A stretch of DNA of 64,000 bases from Ceratothoa steindachneri (lineage: Eukaryota; Arthropoda; Malacostraca; Isopoda; Cymothoidae), in NCBI GenBank assembly GCA_963969495.1, contig OZ018329.1:142580021-142644020 (forward strand), read 5' to 3'. The position numbers and the translations under genes were made by a program. Each line of letters begins with the position of its first letter. Position 1 is the stretch's first letter. The notes beneath the pieces were generated by a model that was given only the letters and a program-made list of their open reading frames with translations, did not search any database and was not told the DNA's origin. Shown in pieces: positions 12,028-22,840 of this stretch.

Positions 12028-13090
12028 TCACTTAATCATTTTTATGTGATACAACTTATTACCTGTGGGGATCTTTATTAGGTAGTCCACGTGTCCTCGT
12101 GCTTCTAAAACGGGAAACGTGCCTTTCCACTGTGAAAGGAGTTTATTAGATTTCGTCGGGAGGAGGAACAGTGCCTCATCACTGGGTCGGAGGCGTCGAT
12201 CTTTTGCCTTTACGTCGAAATAAGTCCGGTATTTCTCCAAATTAAGATCCGTAATTTTATATGCAATCTCAGCGCATTCCTCTGATGGTTTCTCAGGTCC
12301 AATACGTACGAATTCAAGGTTTTAATTTCTTCATCTAGGCGGGAATTTGCAAATAATTCGTTGACAATACCCATAGGCCCTCAGACGTTTCGCTCATAAA
12401 GGAGTTCGAACGGAGCAAACCCTGAAGTGTTATGAGGAATTTCTCGGAACGCAAGAGAGCGACTGGCAGATACCGATTCCACTTTTAATGCTGAGCGTGG
12501 CAGAGCTTCTTCAGGAAGGTCTTCAGAGTTCTTTTTAATTTTTCGCAGACTCCGTTGGCCGAAAGGTAGAAAGAGGTTGTGAAGAAAGGTTTTATCAGGA
12601 GAGGTTTGCCCATGTATTCCATGAGTTCGGAGGTAAATTGTCTGCCTCGAATTTTTTAGGGGAACTGCATCAGGGAACCTCGTAGCGAACTCTACGAGCG
12701 TAAGGATATAAGAGTGTCATTCGCTCAACAAGAGGTGAATTGGGCTAATTAAGTCGATAGCCACTCTAACAAAGGGTTCGGAAATAATGAAGCTCCTTTA
12801 AAGGGGGAGCAGGTGCAATCCGTACTTTTGCCGTCGTCTTTTAGCAAATATCACAGGATCGACAAAATTATGGAATCTCTTTGCCACATCCGGGCCAAAA
12901 GAAATATAGAAAGATTCTTTGGGCAGTTTTATTGTGGAAGAAATAGCCAGCCAATAACCCGTCATGGGGAGGGCGAAGAACCTGGGAAACGCAAGAACGG
13001 GAGATGCATAGGGAACAAGTCTTAACACCATCCTCGATCGAGGTAGTACGGTGAAGGAAGTCATCTTTATTTAGATACATAACGTTCCTT
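12028..13090 (-). pseudogene. Integrase remnant of the retroelement
   Basis: Three frames cover an integrase. At 13,080-12,798 the N-terminal zinc-binding part is seen: HDGLLAGYFFHNKTAQRI carries the His pair region and the FFWPG block follows. The catalytic core (about 12,790-12,400) is broken but leaves ANGVCEKLKRTLKTFLKKL, the block after the catalytic Glu region. The C-terminal part (12,240-12,028) reads KAKDRRLRPSDEALFLLPT and ends in a YHIKMIK block, the usual end of the integrase module before the next domain. The catalytic Asp residues are not readable with confidence because of frameshifts. Related fragment at 26,976-27,500. Confidence 0.8.
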
Positions 13091-13309
13091 AGGCCATAAT
13101 CAGAAACTTGATTGTCCTGCTGGACTTTTTCTCTCAGGGGCTTGAGAGAAGAACACTTTTTCTGCTCACTTTCGAACTCCTTGTTATGAAGGAATAAAAA
13201 ATTTGGGGGTATAAGGAGTTTCTAAAGGCACAGTGGTGGCAATCTCTTCTAAGACCTATGCCCTCGTAAGGACGGGCTGGGCGACATGATTAGAGAAGAT
13301 CTAGGTGTT

Positions 13310-13522
13310 CTAGCCGACCAATACAGAAGAGAACTTAATGGAATCTGCAACAGCCTCAACCCAACCGTTAAAGTATTTGCATTCTAGGTAGCAGCAAACT
13401 ATGGTGAACCGGTTGGCGAGCCCCAAGCAGGTGTGGGCTACACCATACCTATTGTGCTCGGGACTTACTGGGGTAAGCAATTTTGCCGACACTAGGAAGC
13501 AGGTGGACCAGGTGTCTCTCAC
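13310..13522 (-). pseudogene. Protease-like remnant of the retroelement
   Basis: The 70-codon - strand frame includes a stretch ending in WVEAVADSIKFSSVLVG, reminiscent of the C-terminal half of retrotransposon aspartic proteases, where a hydrophobic strand precedes the pol polyprotein. I cannot see an intact Asp-Thr/Ser-Gly active site. Position between the gag knuckle and the integrase supports the call. In the intact element it would cleave the polyprotein. Confidence 0.45.
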
Positions 13523-13649
13523 AAGGGTTGAGACTCAGCACCCGTTTCTTGTTCAAATTCAAGAATACTGGGGAAGCTTTTATTAAATAAAAAGTTGACG
13601 TGATCTCCTGAGAACCGTTAGTCGGGGCAGCGAATGCGAGAGTTTTAGG

Positions 13650-14400
13650 GGCAGTTGGTTTTTACATGTCCAGGCACGCCTCACGTGAAACACACGATTT
13701 TCCGCCGGGGGTAATTGAATAGTAGTGGAATATTTAGCAGGGGCTTAATATCCTTCGGTTCTTGCGTGGAAGGGAATCTAGGCTTGGTGAGACCAGCCAC
13801 TTTGACAAACTGGAGCGAATTTTTATGGAAGGACTTAGAGAAATTACGCATAATCTTGGAAGATGGGGGAAGCCATTTCTTGGGGTCAATCGGATACAGA
13901 TTATAGCTAGGCGCGTGTGCATCCGCCTCTTCCAGGCATTCCTTAAAAGTAGACGCTCGTCTATTTTTTACGAATGCATGGATCTCAGATGGCAGCGCAG
14001 CCCATAACTGATAACGTAAAACGAAATCGAACATAGATTCGTATTCTATTTCTACTAGAGCCGAGTCGAGCTAAAATTTTAGGCTTTTCTGAAGGATGAA
14101 GCCAAACTAGTAATAAGATGACCAGGTAATATTCTTGCCTGGCGAAACTTAGCTCGAAATAAATCGGAATTCATATTGATTGCCGATAGCAATATTTCTC
14201 CATTGAGAGTCGAATAATTAAGGGTGGCCTCGGCAGGAAGAGAAATGAAAATTTCCTGAAGATGACTGTTGACCAAGGGAAGTAAGCGTAAGACTCCATT
14301 CTCCTCGATGTCCCGCGAATTCACTTTGAAAATCTTTTCGAAAGGGATGAGATAGACACTGAAGTCTTTGTCATTCTTAAATACGGGTAATGTTACCGAA
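13650..14400 (-). pseudogene. gag: gag-like region with CCHC zinc knuckle
   Basis: This is the capsid-like part of the retroelement. The frame at 14,324-14,079 and the one at 14,034-13,681 join across a frameshift near 14,050. The second contains the LWAALPSEIHAFVKNR block and ends in a CCHC zinc knuckle at 13,648-13,692 (C-x2-C-x4-H-x4-C), in which the codon for the second Cys is now TGA. The upstream part has a charged, Gln- and Lys-rich leader reaching about 14,560. Gag packages element RNA; here it cannot be made because of the frame breaks. The call as gag rests on the knuckle and the position before protease and integrase. Confidence 0.7.
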
Positions 14401-14580
14401 AGGGTTTGAGGGGACTCATTCCTTGAACTAACCGAAAGGGTTTCTACGTTATCCTGACTTAGCTCTTGCTCATGTTGTGTTGACAGTTGCTTTCCCTTCC
14501 TTCTGTTTCTCTTTGCTCTTTTTCTCTTGAATCTTCTCCTTCATTTCTTTCTTCTTCCTGGATATAGGCAATTAAATCCT

Positions 14581-15426
14581 TGCCTGTTAATCCAAAATTT
14601 GACCTTGTTTTGCAATCTCTCAAAGGACGAACTTCTTGACAGTACGTGTGCGTCTAACACCTCGAACCTACACGGAACATACGGCACAGAATATGGGCTG
14701 TCACAGAAGATTTTCAACTTTTTTTTACTTCTACTAAGATTTAGCCCCCCACCAAAGAAATACGTTCCCCCCAAGAAAGAAATATGAAAGACAAGAACGA
14801 AAATTTAATCCCTATCAGATTAAAATTTTCCGTTATCTTAATCGATCTCGGTATTTAGGAGAGGGTTACTATCAAAAAAGAAAACTTATAAGTTTATTAT
14901 TAATTCCCCAATCTTTGAATTACTTTGAGCGAACTTAGGAAAACTAGGTAAGAATAATTAACTGGGAGGGGGGGGGGGGATTGAAATTTAACGGTTTCTT
15001 AAGTAAAAAAATAAATAAAATAAAGATAAAAATAACCCCACATCTCACACCAGTTTTTAATATAATGATATAGAAAAAAATAATATATATATAGAAGACA
15101 ATAGATAGAAGGCTATTGTCTTTCATTTTTTTAAAGCATCGTAGAAATTTGTAGAATAATATATGTTTTAAGAAAAACTTCCAAAACATTCTTATTGATT
15201 CGAGGATGTTAAATAACTTAGTAGAACACATTCCAGGAAGCTTCTAGAAACTTATGGAATATTTGGGAATATTAGGTCAGAAATATTTATACAGGGATTT
15301 AAAGATATGCTATGATTTCAGCTCTGGCTACCAAAGTGAAACCATGAGAAGAGGAATGGCACTAAGAAGCTGCAATCATTTCCAGGTATATGCTGATATA
15401 TCTACTGATATTTAATTTAAACTAAG
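14581..15426. other. AT-rich gap with G and A homopolymer runs
   Basis: No gene is recognisable. A C/T-rich stretch at 14,470-14,560 is the complement of the charged gag leader. A G run sits at about 14,966-14,979, and AT-rich low-complexity sequence follows to 15,250. Confidence 0.4.
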
Positions 15427-15890
15427 TTGCTATGTCATCTCAATCTTTGGGAAAGTAAAGATACCCCAACACATTACCAGAAAAAACACTTATCGAAAAG
15501 TACTGAGTTCTTTGTTAGCGGCCATAATGCCAACCATGAGCAATTGATAGAACATCCGTTGTTTCTTCCATTGCATTTAAAACTGGGTGTCATGAAGCAC
15601 CTTTTTAGAGCTGTTAACAAAGCGTCTGCAGCTGCCAATAGCCTAAAGAGTTCCTTTCCCAAACTTTCTGAGACAAAGGTAAAACTATCGTCTCTTTAGC
15701 ACTATGAATTAGGAAGATAAATTAGGAAGAACTTCAAAAAAGCTTAATAACAAGGAAAAAATATCCTGGAAGTGTTTGTTTCGGTGTTTTAGGGCTTTTT
15801 TGGCAATCACAATGATGATAATTATGTGGAACTGGTTGAGAACTTAATTAAAATTAATGCCCGAATTGATTTCAAATCTAAATAGAGGAG
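15427..15890 (+). pseudogene. Family A transposase-like fragment (oldest copy)
   Basis: The frame at 15,427-15,699 and a shifted continuation to about 15,890 correspond to residues of about 330-470 of the intact family A protein at 45.3-47.4 kb. Matching blocks are HLNLWESKDTPTHYQ against CFMCSWDSRADSLHY, LFLPLHLKLGVMKHLFRAVN against LLPPLHIKLCLMKNFVKALN, and (after a frameshift near 15,800) FLGNHNDDNYVELVENL against the FLENKRSSEYISHVNEL region. The CxxC pair has been lost. Neither end of the parent element was found. The fragment is clearly more diverged than the other two copies. Confidence 0.8.
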
Positions 15891-16479
15891 ATAAATTTGG
15901 TGATAGTCACCATAATGCAACACAAAGTTATGTTAACATGCCATACGACCCATTCAAAGTATTCTTCTTGAATTTTTTTTTTAAATGATAACTTAGAGTA
16001 GTTAAAAGAAAAGCTGTTTAAGTACAGGCAAAGTGATTGTGGTCCAAATGAATCTTATATTAATTTTAAATAAAATATTTAAACCACATAGTGTCAATTC
16101 CTTGAAGAAAAATGGTGTGAACTTATTAATATTACATAAACTACCTAAATTTCTCTAAAAAGAATTGAGAAAAACATTAAAGGCAAAGACAAAGCTTACA
16201 AAGCAATCAAATATAACATGTGTGAAAGCAATAAAGGAAATAATATCTTCAGCAAAGGAGAAAAGTTAGTTGTGGAAATTGAAGTGAGCCAAGCGAATTG
16301 AGGAGAGTAGAGTTGCCTTAAACTGTAAATCAAATATTCAAAGGTTTTTGCACTAGGAAACAGTAGTAAACCAATTAATAGTAGCATTAAACCAATTTAA
16401 TATAAGAACGATTTTTTAGAATTTAAAGATAGACATAAAACCCATACATTATATTTGTACTTTTTAACAGTCTTTACTA
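15891..16479. other. AT-rich sequence without recognised features
   Basis: Only short frames; the longest is on the - strand at 16,196-16,387 and looks like chance. It may include the decayed 3' side of the family A fragment and the start of the non-LTR element that follows. Confidence 0.4.
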
Positions 16480-16917
16480 AGAAATTGGGAATCTCAGCAC
16501 TCAAGCCAACACTAGCTTCCAAGTATTAATAACAAATAGAAATTGTCTGGCTCCCACAGAATTAACTCAAGAGTTCTATAAAAATTCAAAGATTCAATAG
16601 TCGAACACATTTTCAAAATCTGTAATTCCTCTCTCCAAACTGAACTTGTTCCTAAGGATTGGAATCTAGCTAATGTAAGGCCAATATATTAAAAAGCTTG
16701 CAAGGGCAGAAATCTGGGGCATATAACCTTGAATCTGTTTTAGGGAAAATGTTCGTAAGCTTCATTGCAGATAAAATAATTGAACATAAAAAATTGAACA
16801 GAATATTGTGCGACTCGCAATATGGCTGTAAGAAGCATAGATCGTATTTAACCAATCTATTAGACTTTCTTCTATTATATAAATTCAATTTACGACAGCA
16901 AAAGATGAGTTGATGTT
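16480..16917 (+). pseudogene. Non-LTR RT, 5' part, interrupted by insertion
   Basis: The frame around 16,570-16,913 reads LVPKDWNLANVRPIY, then ESVLGKMFVSFIADKIIEH, then CDSQYGCKKHRSYLTNLLDF. These are the blocks before motif A of a CR1/L2-like reverse transcriptase, where intact elements have DSQHGFRKGRSCLTNLL. Coding resemblance stops at GTTGATGTTTGT (16,909-16,920). The next expected block, FDFKKAFDKVPH, is found 3.67 kb away at about 20,590, so the two parts belong to one element split by a later insertion. Confidence 0.85.
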
Positions 16918-17014
16918 TGTAATTAGTCGCGTGCGAGTCTAGTCGTGGGCGACTTTAAATGTCACCATATCTGTCGTTCGCTCCCCGGTTTGCTACTTTT
17001 TCTTTTTGTAATAA

Positions 17015-17094
17015 CATTGTAACTATTCAGCCGATTCTAACAAAATTTAAAAAGCGTATGTTGTTTTACATTCTCCGTTGAATGATATAATTGC
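17015..17094. repeat. 128-bp satellite monomer, left part at the insertion site
   Basis: AATAACATTGTAACTATTCAGCCGATTCTAAC and the following TTGTTTTACATTCTCC..GAATGATATAATTGC are the left part of a monomer whose right part continues after the inserted transposon at 20,220. Intact monomers of the same repeat in copy 2 read through ATATAATTGCCAAAG without interruption. Confidence 0.88.
17087..17094. other. Target-site duplication, left copy (ATAATTGC)
   Basis: The eight bases ATAATTGC sit immediately before the transposon end TAGGGTGG and are repeated immediately after the other end at 20,220-20,227. The uninterrupted repeat unit at about 24,170-24,183 has this octamer once, as expected for a pre-insertion site. 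Confidence 0.9.
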
Positions 17095-17343
17095 TAGGGT
17101 GGATTGATTTTACATTTTATTCGAGTTCCATATTCTAATAGAGACAAAAACTTGCACATGAATTAGAAAATAGCCTCTGCAAAATCTTAGTTAAAGAGGT
17201 AACCATCTTCTTCCTCCGGCAGAGAAATGAAAATCGTAATTAATAGTCACAAAGGTATTTTTCTTGTAATTTTCAAAGTATTTCAATATGCAACAAAATT
17301 GTTGCTAATAACTATAAAATCTATGAAAAGCAGCTCACATGAT
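17095..17343 (+). repeat. Left TIR of family B element
   Basis: About 249 bp that match the inverse of 19,971-20,219. Long exact stretches include TCGAGTTCCATATTCTAAT, TATTTTTCTTGTAATTTTC against TATTTTTCTTATAATTTTC, and CTAATAACTATAAA against ATAATAACTATAAA. The resemblance fades after ACATGAT at about 17,343. Confidence 0.9.
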
Positions 17344-17633
17344 CATTTTTCCAAGTGCGTTTTCGAACGTTAATATCTTTTGCCACCGGCATTGTCAGCA
17401 ATGTAACATGTAGTGCTCACTACAGTTTCCTCAGTTGCCTTTTGACAGCATTGAAAGCAGGTGTGTAATATGTGTGTATTCTTCAACTGAGTCCTCGAGT
17501 CCTCAGTGTGTGTGTGTGGCTCTTCACTCAGTGTATTCAATCTCTGATCATATCCTTGTTTGTTTTATCTGATAACTTTATTTTTGGTTATATTGTTTAA
17601 AAGAGAAATACATTATTATTAAACCTCTACATA

Positions 17634-19850
17634 ATGGCTACCGCTGAAACTAGAAGGTCGGTTGCGTGTCCAATATTTGGTGCTGGGAAAGATTTGAATT
17701 TGCGATGTTTTCCCACATGTAAAAATGTGATGCAATACTACCATCATGTGAGAACTGAATTGGGATCATCAACGAAGGAAACTACATTCAAAGAAATCAC
17801 CGCTTTGGTCAAGAATAGACTGGAATACTTGTGGAAGTTAGCTTTCATTCCAATAGTTTCGACAGCACGGATAAGTAAAATGTTAAGAAACTATAGTGAT
17901 AAAATGACTAAAATCATTAAATTACTGCCGAAAATGAAGAACAAATCGTTACAGAAAAACCTTGAAGCCTTCAATAAATCAACTAAAACTTTAATTGACA
18001 TATCGGCTTATAAATGCCCTAATTTGACAAAATGCAGCTGCCTTCCTGAACGACGAGTATCATTGAAAGAGCAACAGTTTTTGCTCGACTAAAGAAGTGA
18101 ACGCAAAATGGCTAAATGAACTTTGGATGCTGAAACAACATATATAAACATGGAGACTCTTGCAAGAAGATTGACGTTATTGAAACAAGAAAGAATAGCA
18201 GAACATCAAGAACCGTCGACTAGTAAACAACAAGAAAATTCTCAGAAACAACCTACTTCGACACCGACAGCCTTTAGTGAAACCAAGAATCCATCTACAG
18301 AATCATCGTCATCGTATGAACTAACACCGATCCATAGACATGACATGAAGAAAAAAAAACAAGAATTGAAAACTAGGCACTTGCTGATGTTTGTGATCGT
18401 ACGGGCGTCTCAGACAGAGCTGCTTCATTTATTGCTTCCTTGTTGTTATAAGATGTTAGCTTGATATGAAAAGATGATGTCCGTTCAGTGATTGATCAAA
18501 ATAAGATAAGAAGAATGAGAAAAAGATTTTGTTCTAAGCATCAGCAAGATGACAAGATTATGATACCGTTACATGGCATTTTCTTTGACGGACGAAAAGA
18601 TAAAACACCGACACAAGAAGAAATAGACCATGTGAAGCATAGAATAACTGTGGTAGAAGAGCATATAGTTTTAGTTCAAGAACCAGAATCCCAGTACATG
18701 GGACATTTCACTCCTGCATCAGGTTCTGCCACTGCAATAACATCAGGTATCATCGACTTTCTAGAGACTAACAATATTAACACGGCCGACATTGTTAGTT
18801 GGGCTGTGATGGTACTGCAGTGAACAGAGGTCGAAAGAGTGGAGCCATTCGTATGATTCAAATGATACTACAAAGGCCAGTTTAGTAGATCATATGCCTT
18901 TTAAACGGTAATGAATTCATGGAAGACTTGGACGGCAAAACAACTGGACCACTTGGGAAACAACTGAATGACTGCGAAAAACTTCCAATTACAGAATTTT
19001 ATGCCATTCCATCTTATAACATTGACATATATGAGGCCGAGTTGAGCAGTGACCAAAAGTATTTGTTATCAGTGTCGAGCGGTAGCTGCTCTTTAGCTCT
19101 CGCTGCTCAAAATCCAGGTAAGATGGCGCATTCCAGGTGGCTGACAACAGCGAATAGATTTTTGCGCCTCTATGTATCAGCCAATGAACCCTCCAGCACG
19201 TTAAACTAAATTGTGAGATTTATTATGAGAGTTTACGCACCAATTTGGTTCTAAGATAAAAAAACTTGAGTTTCACTGAGGGCGCAAACACCTTTTCGAA
19301 ATGATGCGTCTCTCTCAAACCATACCTCAAATATCTGAGACAATCGCCACCAAAGTCCTCTATAGAAATTCTTTCTTTGCTCACCTATAAATTATTTTGA
19401 TCTCCATGCTACATGACGATGAGCAACGCATACGATAATTGAGATGTAGAACAATATTAAAAGCACGATAAAAACAACTATCAGGTGGGCGAAATTCGAG
19501 TCTTTGCCCTACCTGAGGTGCGCTACGATAGTCAAAACTATTACCAAATGATCAACTGGCAAACAGCTGAAGTGATCGAATCCCCGTTGCACGAACAATA
19601 CCTGATACTCAAATAAAATAGTTTATTGAGGCGGGAGATAAGCCTGATGGACTGATCCCAGTATTCCCTTGTCATACTCAAGTGGTCGAGAGATTCATCA
19701 AGTTAGTAACTGAAGCCTCTGCCAGTGAAAGTGTAATAGAAGAGAAGGCCGGATTCATCCGCCCCCGTCTTGACTCTCGAAAAAACATTCCACGATTTGA
19801 CTTAAAGAAAGATTACCGTATGTAAATCGACATGCAGCCAAAGGAAGGGT
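17634..19850 (+). pseudogene. Family B transposase-like gene, decayed
   Basis: One protein can be followed through at least five frames. The N-terminal part (17,634-18,092, 152 codons from ATG) begins MATAETRRSVACPIFG and has a Cys-rich end (KCPNLTKCSCLPERR). A Ser/Thr/Gln-rich linker follows (18,123-18,350). Next come GIFFDGRKDKT (about 18,570-18,600), EEHIVLVQEPESQYMGHFTP, and, after a frameshift near 18,800, GCDGTAVNRGRKSG. LDGKTTGP and MAHSRWLTTANRFLRLYV (18,919-19,209) come next. Past a stop at 19,207 the resemblance continues to DGLIPVFPCHTQVVERFIKL (about 19,650-19,710) and ends near 19,830. The two Asp motifs and the late Glu in VVER are candidates for a DDE triad. I know this protein family as an unclassified repetitive family in arthropod genomes. 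Its location exactly between long TIRs argues that it is the element's own transposase. Confidence 0.8.
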
Positions 19851-19970
19851 GGTTGGGACTGGATAGGGTGGAACTCGATGTACAGCCACCTCCTTGTGGT
19901 GAGTTCTGGTTGCTAAACTTATAAAATTAGCAAACGAAGAGCTGTACTTACTACTTATCGTACTTATAAC

Positions 19971-20219
19971 ATCATGTTAGGTATTTTTCATCGACTTTAT
20001 AGTTATTATCAACAATTTTGATGCATATTCAAATATTTTGAAAATTATAAGAAAAATACGTTTTTGACTACTAATTATTATTTTCATTGCTCTGCAGGGG
20101 GCAGCAGATGGTTAACTATCTAACTAATATTTTGCAGAGCCTATTTTCTCATGTATGCGCAAGGTTTTGTTTCTATTAGAATATGGAACTCGAAAAAAGT
20201 GTAAAATCAATCCACCCTA
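19971..20219 (-). repeat. Right TIR of family B element
   Basis: Inverse counterpart of 17,095-17,343. The outermost 20 bases are identical to the left end. A CTGCAGGGGGCAGCAG stretch inside corresponds to a diverged CTTCCTCCGGCAGAG in the left arm. Confidence 0.9.
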
Positions 20220-20227
20220 ATAATTGC
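20220..20227. other. Target-site duplication, right copy (ATAATTGC)
   Basis: Same octamer as at 17,087-17,094, directly after TCCACCCTA. The satellite monomer resumes with CCAAGTC. Confidence 0.9.
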
Positions 20228-20530
20228 CCAAGTCAACCCTAGATTAGCCGGGAATTATTTTGTTTTGGCACTAACATCATAACTATTCCGCCGATCCTAA
20301 TAAAATTTGAAACCCTTCTATTGTGTTACATTTTCTTCCAAATAATATAATCATTAAAGTCGTCCCAAGGTTAGCGCAGGAATTATTTTGAATTGGCAAT
20401 AACATGTTAACTGTTCGGCCGATTCCAGCGTTATTTGAAACCCTTATGTTGTTTTACATTCTCCTTTGAATGATAGAATTTTCCAAGGTCCTCGCAAAGC
20501 TACTCCCGTAATTTTTTGAAGTTTTGTAGC
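20228..20530. repeat. 128-bp tandem repeat units of copy 1, right part
   Basis: The phrase GGCA(A/C)TAACAT..TAACT(A/G)TTC recurs at about 20,263 and 20,393, and CCCAAGGTTAGC-like joints recur at about 20,368 and 20,490. Units match those of 24,095-25,130. Confidence 0.85.
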
Positions 20531-20589
20531 TCGGTAGGTCATAATTAAAAATAATTGAGAGCACGAGACCTTTTGGTCAGCAGACTTCG

Positions 20590-21590
20590 TTTGAATTTAA
20601 AAAAGTTTTCGATAAAGTGCCACACAAGAGTTAATGTCTAAAATTAGAGCATTTGGATCGAAAACAGGTTGAATGGCCGTTAAGAAAGAATAATAATCAA
20701 TGGAAAGCTTCTGATAGGAAAGCTTTTACTAGCAGAGCTGAAAAGGTTTCGGTTCAAGGCCTCTTGGCATTTATCACTAACATAAACAATGACACAACAT
20801 TAGTTGTGTCACTAAAATCTAAAAATTTGCTGGTCGGTATTTTGGGTAAGTATATAATTATTGAAGAGGATATCAAAGATGTTCAAAATGATATTGTTCA
20901 GTTGTCTACTTGGCCCTAGCAGTGGGACTTATCATTAAATCTAGAAAATAGCAAACTATGCTAATATGCTCTTTGCCAATATTTATCCGAGAGCCGCATA
21001 TAACATATTTGACAGAAAAATGGCAGTCACAGAAAATCAAAAAGACCACGCCATTGATGTGTCAAGCTATCTTAAATTTCCGCAGCAACGCAGAGAAGTG
21101 GAAAAGAAAGCATAAAAAATTACGTTGAATTAAAAGTCAATTAAGTTTAAAATAGACAAAAATTTCAAACACGAATATTACATTTATAAGACACCAGCTA
21201 GAGTACTGGGAGCTAGTTTGGTCACCATATTTAAGAAAAGATATTGTAAGATTGGAATATGTCAAGCCAGTAAAACAAAACTTATGTCACCTCTAAGAGG
21301 CCACCATTAAGAAACCCGGTTAGAAGAGTTAAAGTTATTCATCTTAGAAATTAGAAGTATGAGAGGATAATTAATTGATTTGGGGAAAATTTTGAAAATA
21401 GATAATGTGGATCGTTAAATCTAGTAAGAAATTAATAAAAATCTTACACATAAAAATGGAGGGAAACTTGTCCCTAAGCCTTAAGAACAATTTTATGCAG
21501 AAATCTTTTTCTCGAACTAAATAGTTTATGTCTGGAAAAAAGTTAGATCAAGTTATCACAAACTTATTTAAAGAAATCTGCATTCATAAG
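20590..21590 (+). pseudogene. Non-LTR RT, 3' part, continuing the split element
   Basis: Resumes with FEFKKVFDKVPHK (motif A, catalytic Asp; 20,590-20,630), the same block expected after 16,917. It then has a heavily altered palm region followed by EEDIKDVQNDIVQLSTW (about 20,860-20,918) and SLNLENSKL. The C-terminal part gives LEYWELVWSPYLRKDIVRLEYV (about 21,195-21,260), where relatives have ILEYASPVWSP, and a tail of degenerate helices to about 21,590. Several stops and shifts; the YxDD box is not readable. Together with 16,480-16,917 this forms one old CR1/L2-like element. Confidence 0.83.
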
Positions 21591-21801
21591 AACGTACTAA
21601 ATTATCACTTCACTATCAGATTCCTAGTTTTAGTCTTTATATCAACTGAACAGGTTATCATTTCAAATTTTCCTACATCCTGGTTTGGATGGGGAGAGCC
21701 CTCCTCTTTATTGTCCACCCTTCTCAAACTCTTAATTTAAAAAAAAAAAAATTGAATGTTTAAGGTTCGTCTCTTCAAGGATCGTAAGGCTCATAAGGTG
21801 C

Positions 21802-22741
<940 letters not shown>

Positions 22742-22776
22742 GCTACCCTCACGTGATACTTTGTGAGATTTTCGTG

Positions 22777-22777
<1 letters not shown>

Positions 22778-22838
<61 letters not shown>
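22778..22838. repeat. (AT)n microsatellite
   Basis: About 60 bp of pure AT repeat on the outer side of the right arm of the inverted repeat, separated from it by about 36 bp. Confidence 0.97.

Positions 22839-22840
<2 letters not shown>

Larger units (their letters stand above)
11550..14580 (-). mobile_element. Decayed Ty3/Gypsy-type retroelement with Gmr1-like domain order
   Basis: On the - strand the order is gag (about 14,400 to 13,650), protease-like (13,522 to 13,310), integrase (about 13,090 to 12,028) and then RT (about 11,930 to 11,550). Ordinary Ty3/Gypsy elements place RT and RNase H before integrase. The order seen here is the one described for the Gmr1 group, which has a copia-like pol order. 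Spacing between the blocks is tight (about 100 bp from the integrase end to the RT start), so a chance joining of two copies is less likely but not excluded. The element is full of stops and frameshifts and stops after the first RT blocks. No terminal repeats were found. A related integrase fragment lies at 26,976-27,500. Confidence 0.75.
17095..20219 (+). mobile_element. Family B DNA transposon, 3,125 bp, long TIRs, 8-bp TSD
   Basis: The element begins TAGGGTGGATTGATTTTACA at 17,095 and ends with the exact inverse of that 20-mer at 20,219. The inverted ends align for about 249 bp each, with scattered mismatches. It is flanked by ATAATTGC on both sides and splits one monomer of a tandem repeat, so both ends are defined to the base. 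Inside is one gene-like region on the + strand (17,634 to about 19,850), decayed by frameshifts and stops. An 8-bp duplication is typical of hAT and P elements, but those usually have short TIRs, whereas long TIRs are typical of Mutator-like elements, which make 9-11 bp duplications. I therefore leave the superfamily open. Confidence 0.93.
16918..20589. mobile_element. Helentron-like non-autonomous element with internal 128-bp repeats, copy 1
   Basis: The element interrupts an RT reading frame, so its limits are set to within a few bases: left near 16,918-16,921, right near 20,589. Removing the family B transposon inside it leaves about 540 bp. That remainder has a short left leader with the hairpin AGTCG-TGGG-CGACT and a preceding AGTCGCGTGC (16,925-16,934). 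About 3.5 units of a 128-bp tandem repeat follow, then a right end with the hairpin GACC-TTTT-GGTC followed by AGCAGACTTCG. Copy 2 at 24,033-25,180 has the same ends, and its right end carries GCACGCGACT, the inverse of the left AGTCGCGTGC. Subterminal inverted repeats, an internal tandem array and a 3' hairpin are the known layout of Helentron-associated (DINE-1-like) elements; the class assignment is inference. Confidence 0.65.

Noticed and set aside
11550..13090. Interpretation that the Gypsy element lost its RT and that a second copy was joined after the integrase
   Set aside because: Tight spacing, one strand and the known existence of an integrase-before-RT group make one element with Gmr1-like order the simpler reading; the alternative is kept as the test in the finding.
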